From: Candidatus Poribacteria bacterium
GTDB taxonomy: Bacteria > Poribacteria > WGA-4E > WGA-3G
Direction of reading: 5' to 3'
Assembly (NCBI GenBank): GCA_026706025.1
Contig: JAPOZO010000024.1
Coordinates: 1 to 64,000, forward strand
DNA length: 64,000 bases
This document shows positions 24,911-32,627 of the stretch, piece after piece. The translations under genes and the position numbers were made by a program. Each line of letters starts with the position of its first letter. The first letter of the stretch is position 1. The notes under the pieces were generated by a model. That model saw only the letters and a list, made by a program, of their open reading frames with translations. It made no database searches and was not told the DNA's origin.

Positions 24911-25795
24911 ATGAGGCTGTTAAAACTGCTCACTATCTTCGTGTTAGTATTTATGGGTTGTACCAACTTACTGGACCAAGAATTACAGCAGGAAGGTAAG
25001 AGTTTAATCGAGAATTACGAAGATACGCGTGTGAAATACGAGCCAGAAAAAGTCAAAAATGAAATAAAGGCACAGTTGGTCGGCAAATGGCAATTTATGG
25101 GCATAGAAGTAGAAAAAGGAACTATCAACGCACAAGGGATAAACTCAGCATCAGAAAGGGACCAAACAGCCTTGCCTTCTGATACGAGCACACAAACGCC
25201 AACGGTGCTTGAATCACGCCAGTCTAACACGGATGAGCGGATGTCTGAAAGCGATGAGGTGCAATTACCGCCGATCACAGTCCACGAGACCAAAGACAAC
25301 GAAAAGATAGCAGCGGCGAAAGCGGCTTTACTCACCGCCAACCGTAAAAATCTAACGCTTGAGTTTTTTGAGGAGCGCACTTCCTACTATTATCGTGGCA
25401 GCAACCGCAGCAGGAATGTCACAGGGCAAATTAGTGTCATCACTTCGCGATTTGGGGATATACCCGTGCCGTTTGTCCAGTTCAGACGGCGTACGGGACC
25501 GAAAATGCTCGAGTTTCTATTTAGTTCCGATCCTGCAAGACGTGCGTCCGCCAGAAGGAAGCAGACCTATGTTGAAAATATACAGCGGGTTGAAGGAAAA
25601 AATTTTGTAAATACCAGCGGAAAACGTGGCGCGAAAGCCTCCCCAAAATCGGTTTCTTACAGACCAATTTCAGCAATCGGGATTGAGGTGACGGGCGACC
25701 GGCTTTGTCTGATTCTACATGGAGATATGGAGTTAACCCCCAAAGGTTGGATCCGAACCGGTGGTTTGCGATGCACCTTTAAACGCATCGAATAA
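24911..25795 (+). CDS. Lipoprotein of the same family, member 3 (with central insertion)
   Basis: A 294-residue lipoprotein. The start at 24911 is chosen because AGGAGGGG lies eight bases upstream and the lipobox FMGC then falls at Cys17, as in members 1, 2 and 4. An insertion of roughly 60 residues (INAQGINSASERDQTALPSD to LPPITVHETKDNEKI) of low-complexity, Ser/Thr-rich character separates LVGKWQFMGIEVEK from AAKAALLTANRKNLTLEFFEERTSYYYRG. It has the conserved RFGDIPVPFVQFRRRTGPKMLEFLF and the closing GWIRTGGLRCTFKRIE. A second basic insertion (ASARRKQTYVENIQRVEGKN) precedes the C-terminal block. Function unknown. Confidence 0.85.
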   Translation: MRLLKLLTIFVLVFMGCTNLLDQELQQEGKSLIENYEDTRVKYEPEKVKNEIKAQLVGKWQFMGIEVEKGTINAQGINSASERDQTALPSDTSTQTPTVLESRQSNTDERMSESDEVQLPPITVHETKDNEKIAAAKAALLTANRKNLTLEFFEERTSYYYRGSNRSRNVTGQISVITSRFGDIPVPFVQFRRRTGPKMLEFLFSSDPARRASARRKQTYVENIQRVEGKNFVNTSGKRGAKASPKSVSYRPISAIGIEVTGDRLCLILHGDMELTPKGWIRTGGLRCTFKRIE

Positions 25796-25851
25796 ACAGG
25801 GATTTTGTTGCAAGGTTAGCATTTGCTTTAAAATAGAGGAGAAAATTAAAA

Positions 25852-26763
25852 ATGAAAATGTTAATAGTATTGGGTGTTATGGCAATAGTCTTCACAGGTT
25901 GTGCGATCTTTACGCCGCAAGAGGTACAGGAAGAGCGACGGCGTTTGCTGGCGATGCGTGACGCTGCACGCGAGCGACACAACCCGGAAAGGGTTAAAGA
26001 GGCTGTAAAGGATCTTCTTGTCGGTAAGTGGCAGTATGTCGAGTTAGAGGTTGAGGAGGGGGATGTTTACGCAAATCGGACGAAGTCAATGCCGCTGAAG
26101 GCTGCGGATTTGCCAAATGCTGCGGTCGTCGGAGTTCCTAAGAGTAGTTCCGATGGACAGACAGTAACACCGAACGTTCCTGCGCAAGAAGCGATAGTGC
26201 CGAAAGAAATGGAAGAAAAGGGACAAAGTTCGGCTGAAGGTGCGGCGCGCCTGCCATCTATTGAGGTTAGAGATGAGAAATCGAATCAACGGATATTAGG
26301 CGCGAAAGCGGCACTTGTTGCGTCTACTCGCAAAAATCTTGTACTTGAATTTTCAGAGGATCGCAGTTCTTACTATTACAGTGGTAGCAATCGCGGCACG
26401 AACGTCACAGGGCAGTGTTATGTTACCACGAAGCGATACGGAGACGATCCGATGACATTTATCCGTTTTAATCAGCGGACGGGACCAGAGTTGCTTGAAT
26501 TCCTTTTCGGTTCTGAACCTGTAAAACAGATAGCTGCGAAGGAAAAACAGAAACGAGCCAGGATGATACAGAGCAGAAAAATGGGAATACAAGGGGCGCG
26601 GAAAGCTGCTGCAAGACAGGCTTCTTACGCAATCGCTTCAATGGCAAGTATTACGGTGACGGATGATACACTCTCTTTAGTCCTCTATGGGGATATGGAA
26701 TTAACCCCAACGGGTTGGATGCGAACTGGGGGGTTGAGATGCACTTTCAAACGGATCGAATAA
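25852..26763 (+). CDS. Lipoprotein of the same family, member 4 (with central insertion)
   Basis: A 303-residue lipoprotein with Cys17 (lipobox FTGC) and GAGGAG before the ATG. It is closest to member 3: it shares the same two insertions, one Ser/Pro-rich (KSSSDGQTVTPNVPAQEAIV) and one basic (QIAAKEKQKRARMIQSRKMG). Conserved blocks: LLVGKWQYVELEVEEGD, GAKAALVASTRKNLVLEFSEDRSSYYYSG, VTTKRYGDDPMTFIRFNQRTGPELLEFLF and DMELTPTGWMRTGGLRC followed by TFKRIE. Its 3' end borders or overlaps member 5 depending on start choice. Function unknown. Confidence 0.85.
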   Translation: MKMLIVLGVMAIVFTGCAIFTPQEVQEERRRLLAMRDAARERHNPERVKEAVKDLLVGKWQYVELEVEEGDVYANRTKSMPLKAADLPNAAVVGVPKSSSDGQTVTPNVPAQEAIVPKEMEEKGQSSAEGAARLPSIEVRDEKSNQRILGAKAALVASTRKNLVLEFSEDRSSYYYSGSNRGTNVTGQCYVTTKRYGDDPMTFIRFNQRTGPELLEFLFGSEPVKQIAAKEKQKRARMIQSRKMGIQGARKAAARQASYAIASMASITVTDDTLSLVLYGDMELTPTGWMRTGGLRCTFKRIE

Positions 26764-26777
26764 AGGCGAAAACTTTA

Positions 26778-27407
26778 ATGTCATTAAGCATTCTGATTCT
26801 GACATTCACGGGTTGCACTTCTGTAGAGTACCAGCAGATGCAGAACGAACGCGACACCCGTCGTGAAGTGTATGAGGATGCCCGACGAAAAGAATTTCGC
26901 AAACGCAGCCGAGACTTTTTATCGGATGATCTGCTCGGTAAGTGGCAATTTCTTGAACTCGTTGTTGAGGAACGCGGTGGAAGCGAAGACATTTTGAAAA
27001 CGAAAGCTGCGCTCGCCGCGTCCAAACTCAAAGGATTCAGACTGCGATTTTGGAGAAGTGGTGACCTTTACTATTACCGTGTTGAAAACCTGATTAGTAA
27101 GTCTTATGGGACATACGCAACGCGGAGTGTCTATAGAGGAGACGAACCTCAGACTGCATCGCTTCGGTTTTATCCGATTTCTGGCTCACATATATCGGAT
27201 TTGATATTCAATTTCACAAGGGGTGTACATAGGCAGGTACTTACCGGTGATGGCGAAGTTTTTACCACGCAGATAGCGACAAAAAGCATGAAAGTCTCCG
27301 TGAAAGAGGCGAGACTGGATTTGGCATTGGATCTTGGCATGGTATTAAGCCCTGACGGGTGGTTACGCCGTGGGAATATCCGCTGTTCGTTTCGGCGGAT
27401 TGAGTAG
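26778..27407 (+). CDS. Lipoprotein of the same family, member 5
   Basis: A 209-residue lipoprotein. Starting at 26778 (AAGG upstream) gives MSLSILILTFTGC, a short signal without basic residues. Starting at an in-frame ATG at 26739 adds HFQTDRIKAKT with basic residues and a G-rich site, but overlaps member 4 by 25 bp. Either is possible. Conserved blocks: LLGKWQFLELVVEERG, TKAALAASKLKGFRLRFWRSGDLYYYRV, SVYRGDEPQTASLRFYPISG, and the closing GWLRRGNIRCSFRRIE. It lacks the insertions of members 3 and 4. It ends the five-gene array. Function unknown. Confidence 0.82.
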   Translation: MSLSILILTFTGCTSVEYQQMQNERDTRREVYEDARRKEFRKRSRDFLSDDLLGKWQFLELVVEERGGSEDILKTKAALAASKLKGFRLRFWRSGDLYYYRVENLISKSYGTYATRSVYRGDEPQTASLRFYPISGSHISDLIFNFTRGVHRQVLTGDGEVFTTQIATKSMKVSVKEARLDLALDLGMVLSPDGWLRRGNIRCSFRRIE

Positions 27408-27478
27408 TTTGTGTGTAGGTGTGTGGAAAGTGATTTGTGACAATTGAATCGCTCTGGGCCTAATGGGAGAACCTTCTG

Positions 27479-28468
27479 ATGAAAAGTATCTGCGTCTTTA
27501 TTCTCTGTTGTGTGACTTCAATAGTGATGCTCGCTATGGATCAGGCGTTGGCAGCAGCACCGCCGACTGCTAAAATCGTGTTTTCATCGAGTCTGAACGC
27601 GAAAGTGAAAGGTGGTAATAATATCTACGTCATGAATCCTGACGGGACTGGGCGCGTCAATTTGACCCGCCATAATGCAAATGACTCGGAACCGACTTGG
27701 TCGCCTTCAGGAAGACATATTCTTTTTACGTCAGACCGGGACGGGGTCAGGGATCTTTACCGCATGAACGCAGATGGCACGAATGTCCGAAAGGTTTTTG
27801 AAAAATGGGCGAATAGAACAAATCCTGCGTGGTCTCCCGATGGTAGGCAAATCGCGTATTTCCGTGGAGACGAGGAAGCGATTTATATCGGTTCAATTGA
27901 CGGGGCGAATGAAAAACGTCTGGTCAGTGGTTGGCACCCGACGTGGTCACCGAATGGTGACGAGATCGCTTTTGTTTCACTTGCGAAAGACCTTGATATT
28001 CGTGTTATTGACGTAAAGACTCGTTTGGAAAGAGTCGTTGTTCCGATGGAAAAATCGTTACTTTCCGATCCTGTATGGTCACCGGATGGAACCAAGATCG
28101 CTTTCACGCGTGTCAACATTTTCTTGTTTATTCTAAAGGGTCTGTTTGACGGTAAAGATGCCGCGCCAGCACAGACGATTGATACTGTCAACAGCGATGG
28201 AACCGAGATAGAGGCAATCGTTGTTGACGGATCCCAAGTTGACGACCCGGCGTGGTCACCACAAAGCGATGCCTTAATCTACAGTCAACTTTCTGGAAAG
28301 GAACGCCATCTCTTTAAAATCTCTTTAGGGAGTCTTGTTTCGGAACAGATCACACAGGCTGGGAGCAACTATAGTTCGGATTGGTTTGATCCAGCGGTTC
28401 TATCTGTTGCGCCGCGACTGGACTCACACCTGACGACGTGGAGTAAGATCAAGGCCAAAACTAATTAG
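27479..28468 (+). CDS. Secreted TolB-like PD40 propeller protein A
   Basis: A 329-residue protein with signal peptide ending LAAA (about residue 27) and GGGAG before the ATG. WD40-like PD40 (TolB propeller) units are repeated: NIYVMNPDGTGRVNLTRHNANDSEPTWSPSGRHILFTSDRDG, DLYRMNADGTNVRKVF, NPAWSPDGRQIAYF, DPVWSPDGTKIAF, DPAWSPQSDALIYSQL. The C-terminus LSVAPRLDSHLTTWSKIKAKTN is a variant of the tail shared by several secreted proteins here. No Pal, TolR or TolQ gene is nearby, so it is a TolB-type propeller rather than TolB itself. It follows the lipoprotein array; a joint envelope role is inference. Confidence 0.88.
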   Translation: MKSICVFILCCVTSIVMLAMDQALAAAPPTAKIVFSSSLNAKVKGGNNIYVMNPDGTGRVNLTRHNANDSEPTWSPSGRHILFTSDRDGVRDLYRMNADGTNVRKVFEKWANRTNPAWSPDGRQIAYFRGDEEAIYIGSIDGANEKRLVSGWHPTWSPNGDEIAFVSLAKDLDIRVIDVKTRLERVVVPMEKSLLSDPVWSPDGTKIAFTRVNIFLFILKGLFDGKDAAPAQTIDTVNSDGTEIEAIVVDGSQVDDPAWSPQSDALIYSQLSGKERHLFKISLGSLVSEQITQAGSNYSSDWFDPAVLSVAPRLDSHLTTWSKIKAKTN

Positions 28469-28645
28469 AACTGACGTAAATAGGTAATAAAGGGTTTCCG
28501 GTATTTCTCAAAAGTGGTGATGTAAACGCAGGAAACATGATTGACGTTTAATGCTGAAGAAAATGACGATTCTGAAATAACCCCTTTCATTTATGTTTAC
28601 ACAACCACTCAAAAGGTTTCCGACCTCGTTCACAAGGAGGAACCC

Positions 28646-29020
28646 ATGAATTGCAGATATGCATATATGACACTGTTTATCTTTTGTATGTTTACACTTG
28701 CAGTCATCGGATGTGCGACACACACTATCGAACATGATCGAGATGTTGAAGCTTTATATAGCCCTTGGTTGAATCAGCCCTTTGAAGAATTTCTGCAGGA
28801 AAACCCTGATCCGAGACAGTCAACGCCTATAGGTCAAGGTAACTATAGGCATACTTTCGTTTATGACATTGAGTCCCAAGCTGAGATTGTTGCCGAAATA
28901 TTAGCAACACTCGGAGAAACGGATACCGGGCACGACGATTACTACCATGTCTATGTCTATGTGAACAATCCGGGTATTATATATAAGGTAGATTACCGGC
29001 GCAGGACTGAAAAATGGTAA
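28646..29020 (+). CDS. Small lipoprotein of unknown function
   Basis: A 124-residue protein. The ATG at 28646 has AAGGAGG six bases upstream; it removes a 35-residue non-signal extension that an upstream start would add. Signal peptide with lipobox VIGC, Cys23 (MNCRYAYMTLFIFCMFTLAV). The mature part (YSPWLNQPFEEFLQENPDP, GNYRHTFVYDIESQAEIVAEIL, YYHVYVYVNNPGIIYKVDYRR) looks like a small alpha/beta domain. It is not a member of the five-gene family upstream. It sits between two PD40 genes. No family recognised. Confidence 0.75.
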   Translation: MNCRYAYMTLFIFCMFTLAVIGCATHTIEHDRDVEALYSPWLNQPFEEFLQENPDPRQSTPIGQGNYRHTFVYDIESQAEIVAEILATLGETDTGHDDYYHVYVYVNNPGIIYKVDYRRRTEKW

Positions 29021-29048
29021 TAATTGCATAGGAGGCAAATGAAGTGTT

Positions 29049-30008
29049 ATGAAAAATATCCCTTTCCACTTTTTCTCGGCACTGAGTCTGATATTAGTGC
29101 TCGCCAGTGGTCATATAGTGTTCGCGAGAGCTCCGACAACTGCCAGAATTGTATTTTTCTCATTACGCGATGACAACGCAGAGATTTACACAATGATGTC
29201 TGATGGCAGCCAACAGAGAAACTTAACCAAGCATCCTTCAACCGACAGAGAACCTGTCTGGTCGCCTAAAGGAGAGCACATCCTTTTTGCCTCTGACCGG
29301 ACTGGAATTTTGGATATCTACCTAATGGATCCAAACGGAGCAAATGTGCGGAAAGTATTTAGAGTGTCAGCACAGAGGAAACATCCGAGTTGGTCGCCTG
29401 ACGGTAAAAAGATCGCTTATGTGAAACGGCAGGCAATCTACACTGCAACGATAGATGGTGAAATGGAGGAGCAAATCGCAAAGGTTGGTGAGAGGGGTGG
29501 GTCGCCAGCATGGTCTCCCGACGGATCGGAGCTCGCCTTCGTCCGAAAGGAACCAGACGGCTATCAATTAGTGCTTATCAACGTCCAAACGCTCGCGGAA
29601 AAAATGCTGTTTCCACAAGCAGGTCAGTGGATTTATAACCCATCGTGGTCGCCAGATGGCAGTAAAATCGCCTTTTCTTGGTGGGATGAAGCAACAGATA
29701 CCAGTACCCTCTACAGTGTAAATCGTGATGGAAGCGGAAGACAAAAGCTTTTTTCACCAGGAAGCAGACCTATTTGGTCTCCACACGGAGACGAGCTGCT
29801 TTATGAAGATTCCATTCCGCTGCAGCTTGCGCATATAAAATTTAACGTTCCGCAAATCTTCAAAATTGCTCTGGGCAGTCATGAACCTGAACAACTCACA
29901 AACAATGGGGCAAATTTCGATCCAGATTGGTTTGATCCAACAGTTTTATCTGTTACACCACAACCACAGTTGTTCACGACAGTATGGGGAAAAATCAAAG
30001 TAGATTAA
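29049..30008 (+). CDS. Secreted TolB-like PD40 propeller protein B
   Basis: A 319-residue paralogue of 27479-28468, 28 bp after the small lipoprotein, with AGGAGG upstream. Signal peptide to FARA (about 27). PD40 units: EIYTMMSDGSQQRNLTKHPSTDREPVWSPKGEHILFASDRTG, DIYLMDPNGANVRKVF, HPSWSPDGKKIAYV, SPAWSPDGSELAFV, NPSWSPDGSKIAFS. The end LSVTPQPQLFTTVWGKIKVD is a variant of the shared C-terminal tail. Its last four bases overlap the end of the convergent HrpB gene. An extracytoplasmic interaction role is likely; the ligand is unknown. Confidence 0.88.
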   Translation: MKNIPFHFFSALSLILVLASGHIVFARAPTTARIVFFSLRDDNAEIYTMMSDGSQQRNLTKHPSTDREPVWSPKGEHILFASDRTGILDIYLMDPNGANVRKVFRVSAQRKHPSWSPDGKKIAYVKRQAIYTATIDGEMEEQIAKVGERGGSPAWSPDGSELAFVRKEPDGYQLVLINVQTLAEKMLFPQAGQWIYNPSWSPDGSKIAFSWWDEATDTSTLYSVNRDGSGRQKLFSPGSRPIWSPHGDELLYEDSIPLQLAHIKFNVPQIFKIALGSHEPEQLTNNGANFDPDWFDPTVLSVTPQPQLFTTVWGKIKVD

Positions 30009-32395
30009 GAAACAGGACGCACCGTCCGTAGCTGCCCCCGGATATCAACTTGCACTTTCCAATTATTCCAGCGCGGCAGTAGGACTGTACTCAGCGTCGG
30101 TTGTCGAATGCCGCGCTGCCATCGCAGCGTGACCAATTTTTGCGCCGGATCATATTCCACGTCGAATTTAGCACCGTTAACAGAAAATTCTTTCGGATAC
30201 TGCGCCTCAATTTCAGTGATAGTGTTGGGGTCTATCTCAGTAAAGACCAAATCCTCTGGTGAGAGAAGTTGCCAGTCCTCAGCGACCTCTACACCCAAAA
30301 CATTGAGCTGTGAACTTAACCACGTGTGTGGGGTCAAATCCGCTGTTTCGGGTGTCTCTATATCAGGATTGAGCGCGCAGTGAAGTCTCCAAGCGTCAAT
30401 CGCGCGGGTGAGTTGCTCACCGACTTCCGAGAGTAGGGAACCAGAGAGAATAAGGGATGCCAACGCGTCTCTCAGCAATGTGCCACGCAACGGTTGGCGG
30501 CTGCGTCCGATCTCGCGTCCTACGTATTCAGTTACCACCTCTGCGACAATGTCTTCGCCTTCCAGTCTCGGCGCAGTAAGTTGCGTCGTTCCGATTCCAG
30601 CGTTGACCAAGTCGTCAAATGAGCAAGGCATAGCAGTCCGTCCCATCAATTGCACGCGCGCGCCTTTTGCGATACCGAGGGTTTCCAGAATCAAGGCAGC
30701 GTGCCGCTCTTCCGATAAAAGTGAATCTGAATCGAGCAAGACTTCCTCCTGTCCATTTCCCCATCCCTTCCCTTTTCTTCTTCGGACGTAAGCGCAAGCG
30801 TCCCACTCCCTTAAGAGGTAGGCGATTAGTGCTGCGCGGTCGGGTTGTGCGGGTGTTTTATCTTTCATTATAGGTGGTAACTCGAAGAAGTCTCTCAGCT
30901 GCGTCGCGATTCTGCGGCATTCTGCAAGGGCAGTTTTATGAAGATGATGCCGTTTGTTGTCGCCGTGTCGCAGCGTTCGGATTGCTGTCGTGGCATCACA
31001 ACTATCGCGAAAAAGTTCTTTTTGGCGGGCTTCTCGAATTGTGTCCTGCTGTTCAGGTGGCACACGGTCGATGCGCTGCCATAACGGTGCCGGACGTTCC
31101 AACGTGGCAATCAGATCAATCAGATCGCGTCGCAGAGAAGATGGTGCTTTTACCAATAAGCGTGCATGAAGTGGATTAACAGGTAGGGCGCAGATTTTCG
31201 CGCCTTCCGTTGTGAGTGTGCCAGCGTCTGAGAGAACACCCCAGCTTTTCAGGGCAGTTTGTGCGCGTTCCACGGCGAAGTCGGGCGGTGCATCGAGAAA
31301 CGTCAAATCTTGGGGACGGTAACCCGTTGCAGCGACAGTGAGCACAAATTGCGTCAAGTCCTCCCGTCGAATTTCTGGCAGCGTTTCCTGCTCAAGTTGA
31401 CCGTGTTCCTCCCAGAGTCTATAGCAGGTTCCCGGTTCGAGACGACCGGCGCGTCCGCGGCGTTGTTCGGCTGAGGCTTGCGAGATAGGACATAGCGCGA
31501 GGACGATACGTCGGTTTTGATGAATACGTTGGCGCACTAAACCGGTATCGACAACGGCGGTGATGCCGGGAAGTGTAATTGAGGTCTCAGCGACGTTAGT
31601 CGCAAGAATGACGCGGCGTTGGGATTGCATGTTATCAAATGCTTTGTCCTGTGCATCGGGTGGTAGATCACCGTGTAGCGGGATAAGGTCGATATGCCGT
31701 ATCTTGCGAAGCGCGTCATGGCATGCGTTAATCTCACCCTTACCGGGTAGGAACACCAAGATATTTCCATCGGTCTCTTTAAGTGCACGCTTAATTCCTT
31801 TTTCGACGCGTTCTACTAAATTATGAGATGTAGGTACCACTGCCTTGCCAAGGTATCGGACTTCAACAGGATAGACGCGCCCTTCCGCGCGTAGTACCTG
31901 TCCACCAATGAATCGAGCGAGTTGTTGTGCTGCTATCGTGGCAGACATGATGATAAGTCTCGCATCGCGCCGTTTCTTTCGGCAGATAGAGAGAAAGAGG
32001 TCTGCCTCCACACCGCGTTCGTGGAATTCGTCCAAGATAATTGTGCCATATTGATCCAGTTCTGGTCCCGCTGCATATCGCAAAGCGACACCGGGCGTGA
32101 CGAAACGGATACGCGTTAAGGCATCAGAACTGACATCTTCAAAGCGAACAGTATAACCGATTGAACGCCCCAACGGTTCACCATGCTGTTGTGCTATCCA
32201 TCGTGCGAGTGATCGGCATGCGACGCGACGCGGTTCCACGACGAGTACAGGTGCGTCTGATCGCGCGGCACACCAAGCTGGAATTTGTGTTGATTTTCCG
32301 CTGCCAGTCGGTGCCACAATCACCACTGGACCCGTCGCAATCGCATTGTGGAATGTCGCCTTTAACTCTGTAATCGGGAGGTCGGTTTTGTTCAT
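30005..32395 (-). CDS. hrpB: ATP-dependent helicase HrpB
   Basis: A 796-residue DEAH-box helicase; the start is set at MNKTDLPI (32395), since a longer start adds hydrophobic residues foreign to the family. Walker A APTGSGKST (29-36), DEFHER as motif II, SATIA as motif III, a helicase-C region with ATNVAETSITLPGITAVVDTGL and QRRGRAGR as motif VI, then the HA2/winged-helix region and the HrpB-specific C-terminal domain (RPAPLWQ.., RRKGKGWGNGQEEV, LPRWNNWKVQVDI). Length is typical for HrpB. Its cellular role in bacteria is not well defined. Convergent with the PD40 gene, overlapping it by four bases. Confidence 0.92.
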   Translation of the reverse strand: MNKTDLPITELKATFHNAIATGPVVIVAPTGSGKSTQIPAWCAARSDAPVLVVEPRRVACRSLARWIAQQHGEPLGRSIGYTVRFEDVSSDALTRIRFVTPGVALRYAAGPELDQYGTIILDEFHERGVEADLFLSICRKKRRDARLIIMSATIAAQQLARFIGGQVLRAEGRVYPVEVRYLGKAVVPTSHNLVERVEKGIKRALKETDGNILVFLPGKGEINACHDALRKIRHIDLIPLHGDLPPDAQDKAFDNMQSQRRVILATNVAETSITLPGITAVVDTGLVRQRIHQNRRIVLALCPISQASAEQRRGRAGRLEPGTCYRLWEEHGQLEQETLPEIRREDLTQFVLTVAATGYRPQDLTFLDAPPDFAVERAQTALKSWGVLSDAGTLTTEGAKICALPVNPLHARLLVKAPSSLRRDLIDLIATLERPAPLWQRIDRVPPEQQDTIREARQKELFRDSCDATTAIRTLRHGDNKRHHLHKTALAECRRIATQLRDFFELPPIMKDKTPAQPDRAALIAYLLREWDACAYVRRRKGKGWGNGQEEVLLDSDSLLSEERHAALILETLGIAKGARVQLMGRTAMPCSFDDLVNAGIGTTQLTAPRLEGEDIVAEVVTEYVGREIGRSRQPLRGTLLRDALASLILSGSLLSEVGEQLTRAIDAWRLHCALNPDIETPETADLTPHTWLSSQLNVLGVEVAEDWQLLSPEDLVFTEIDPNTITEIEAQYPKEFSVNGAKFDVEYDPAQKLVTLRWQRGIRQPTLSTVLLPRWNNWKVQVDIRGQLRTVRPVS

Positions 32396-32445
32396 AATAA
32401 GTATTATAGCCGATAGTGGTATTGGTATCAAGTCAGAGGTCTTCA

Positions 32446-32545
32446 GTTATCGGTTTGTCTCGCAGTGAGAGTTGTCAGAAGAATGGTCTTCAGTTATCAG
32501 TCAGCGATCAGTAGAAGTGCTACTCGGAGTTTGTTCCTACAGAAG
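32446..32545. repeat. Dispersed AGTTRTC heptamers and TTCCTACAGAAG end in spacer
   Basis: AGTTATC at 32446, AGTTGTC at 32471 and AGTTATC at 32493 are scattered here, and TTCCTACAGAAG lies at 32534-32545. The same two motif types occur in the spacers at 4252-4373 and, separately, at 54916 and 60315. No gene is seen. Confidence 0.45.
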
Positions 32546-32560
32546 CATGGCTAAACATTC

Positions 32561-32589
32561 TTGACATTTCCAGAAGTTTCTGATATTAT
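32561..32589 (+). promoter_or_regulatory. Sigma-70-type promoter for the TPR-propeller gene
   Basis: TTGACA at 32561-32566, an optimal 17-bp spacer and TATTAT at 32584-32589, 38 bp upstream of the start codon at 32628. Confidence 0.7.
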
Positions 32590-32627
32590 AACCATCATAT
32601 CTAAAGTTCGTATTTTGAAGGTAAATC

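Noticed and set aside
23887-27031. Antisense open frames over the lipoprotein array
   Set aside because: Shadows of the sense genes; low-complexity and without initiation signals.
15652-27407. Calling the receptor plus lipoprotein array a SusCD polysaccharide utilisation locus
   Set aside because: The lipoproteins lack SusD features, and no glycoside hydrolase gene is in the neighbourhood.
27479-30008. Calling the PD40 proteins TolB of a Tol-Pal system
   Set aside because: No tolQ, tolR, tolA or pal gene nearby, and each carries the shared KIK-type tail; only the propeller is similar.
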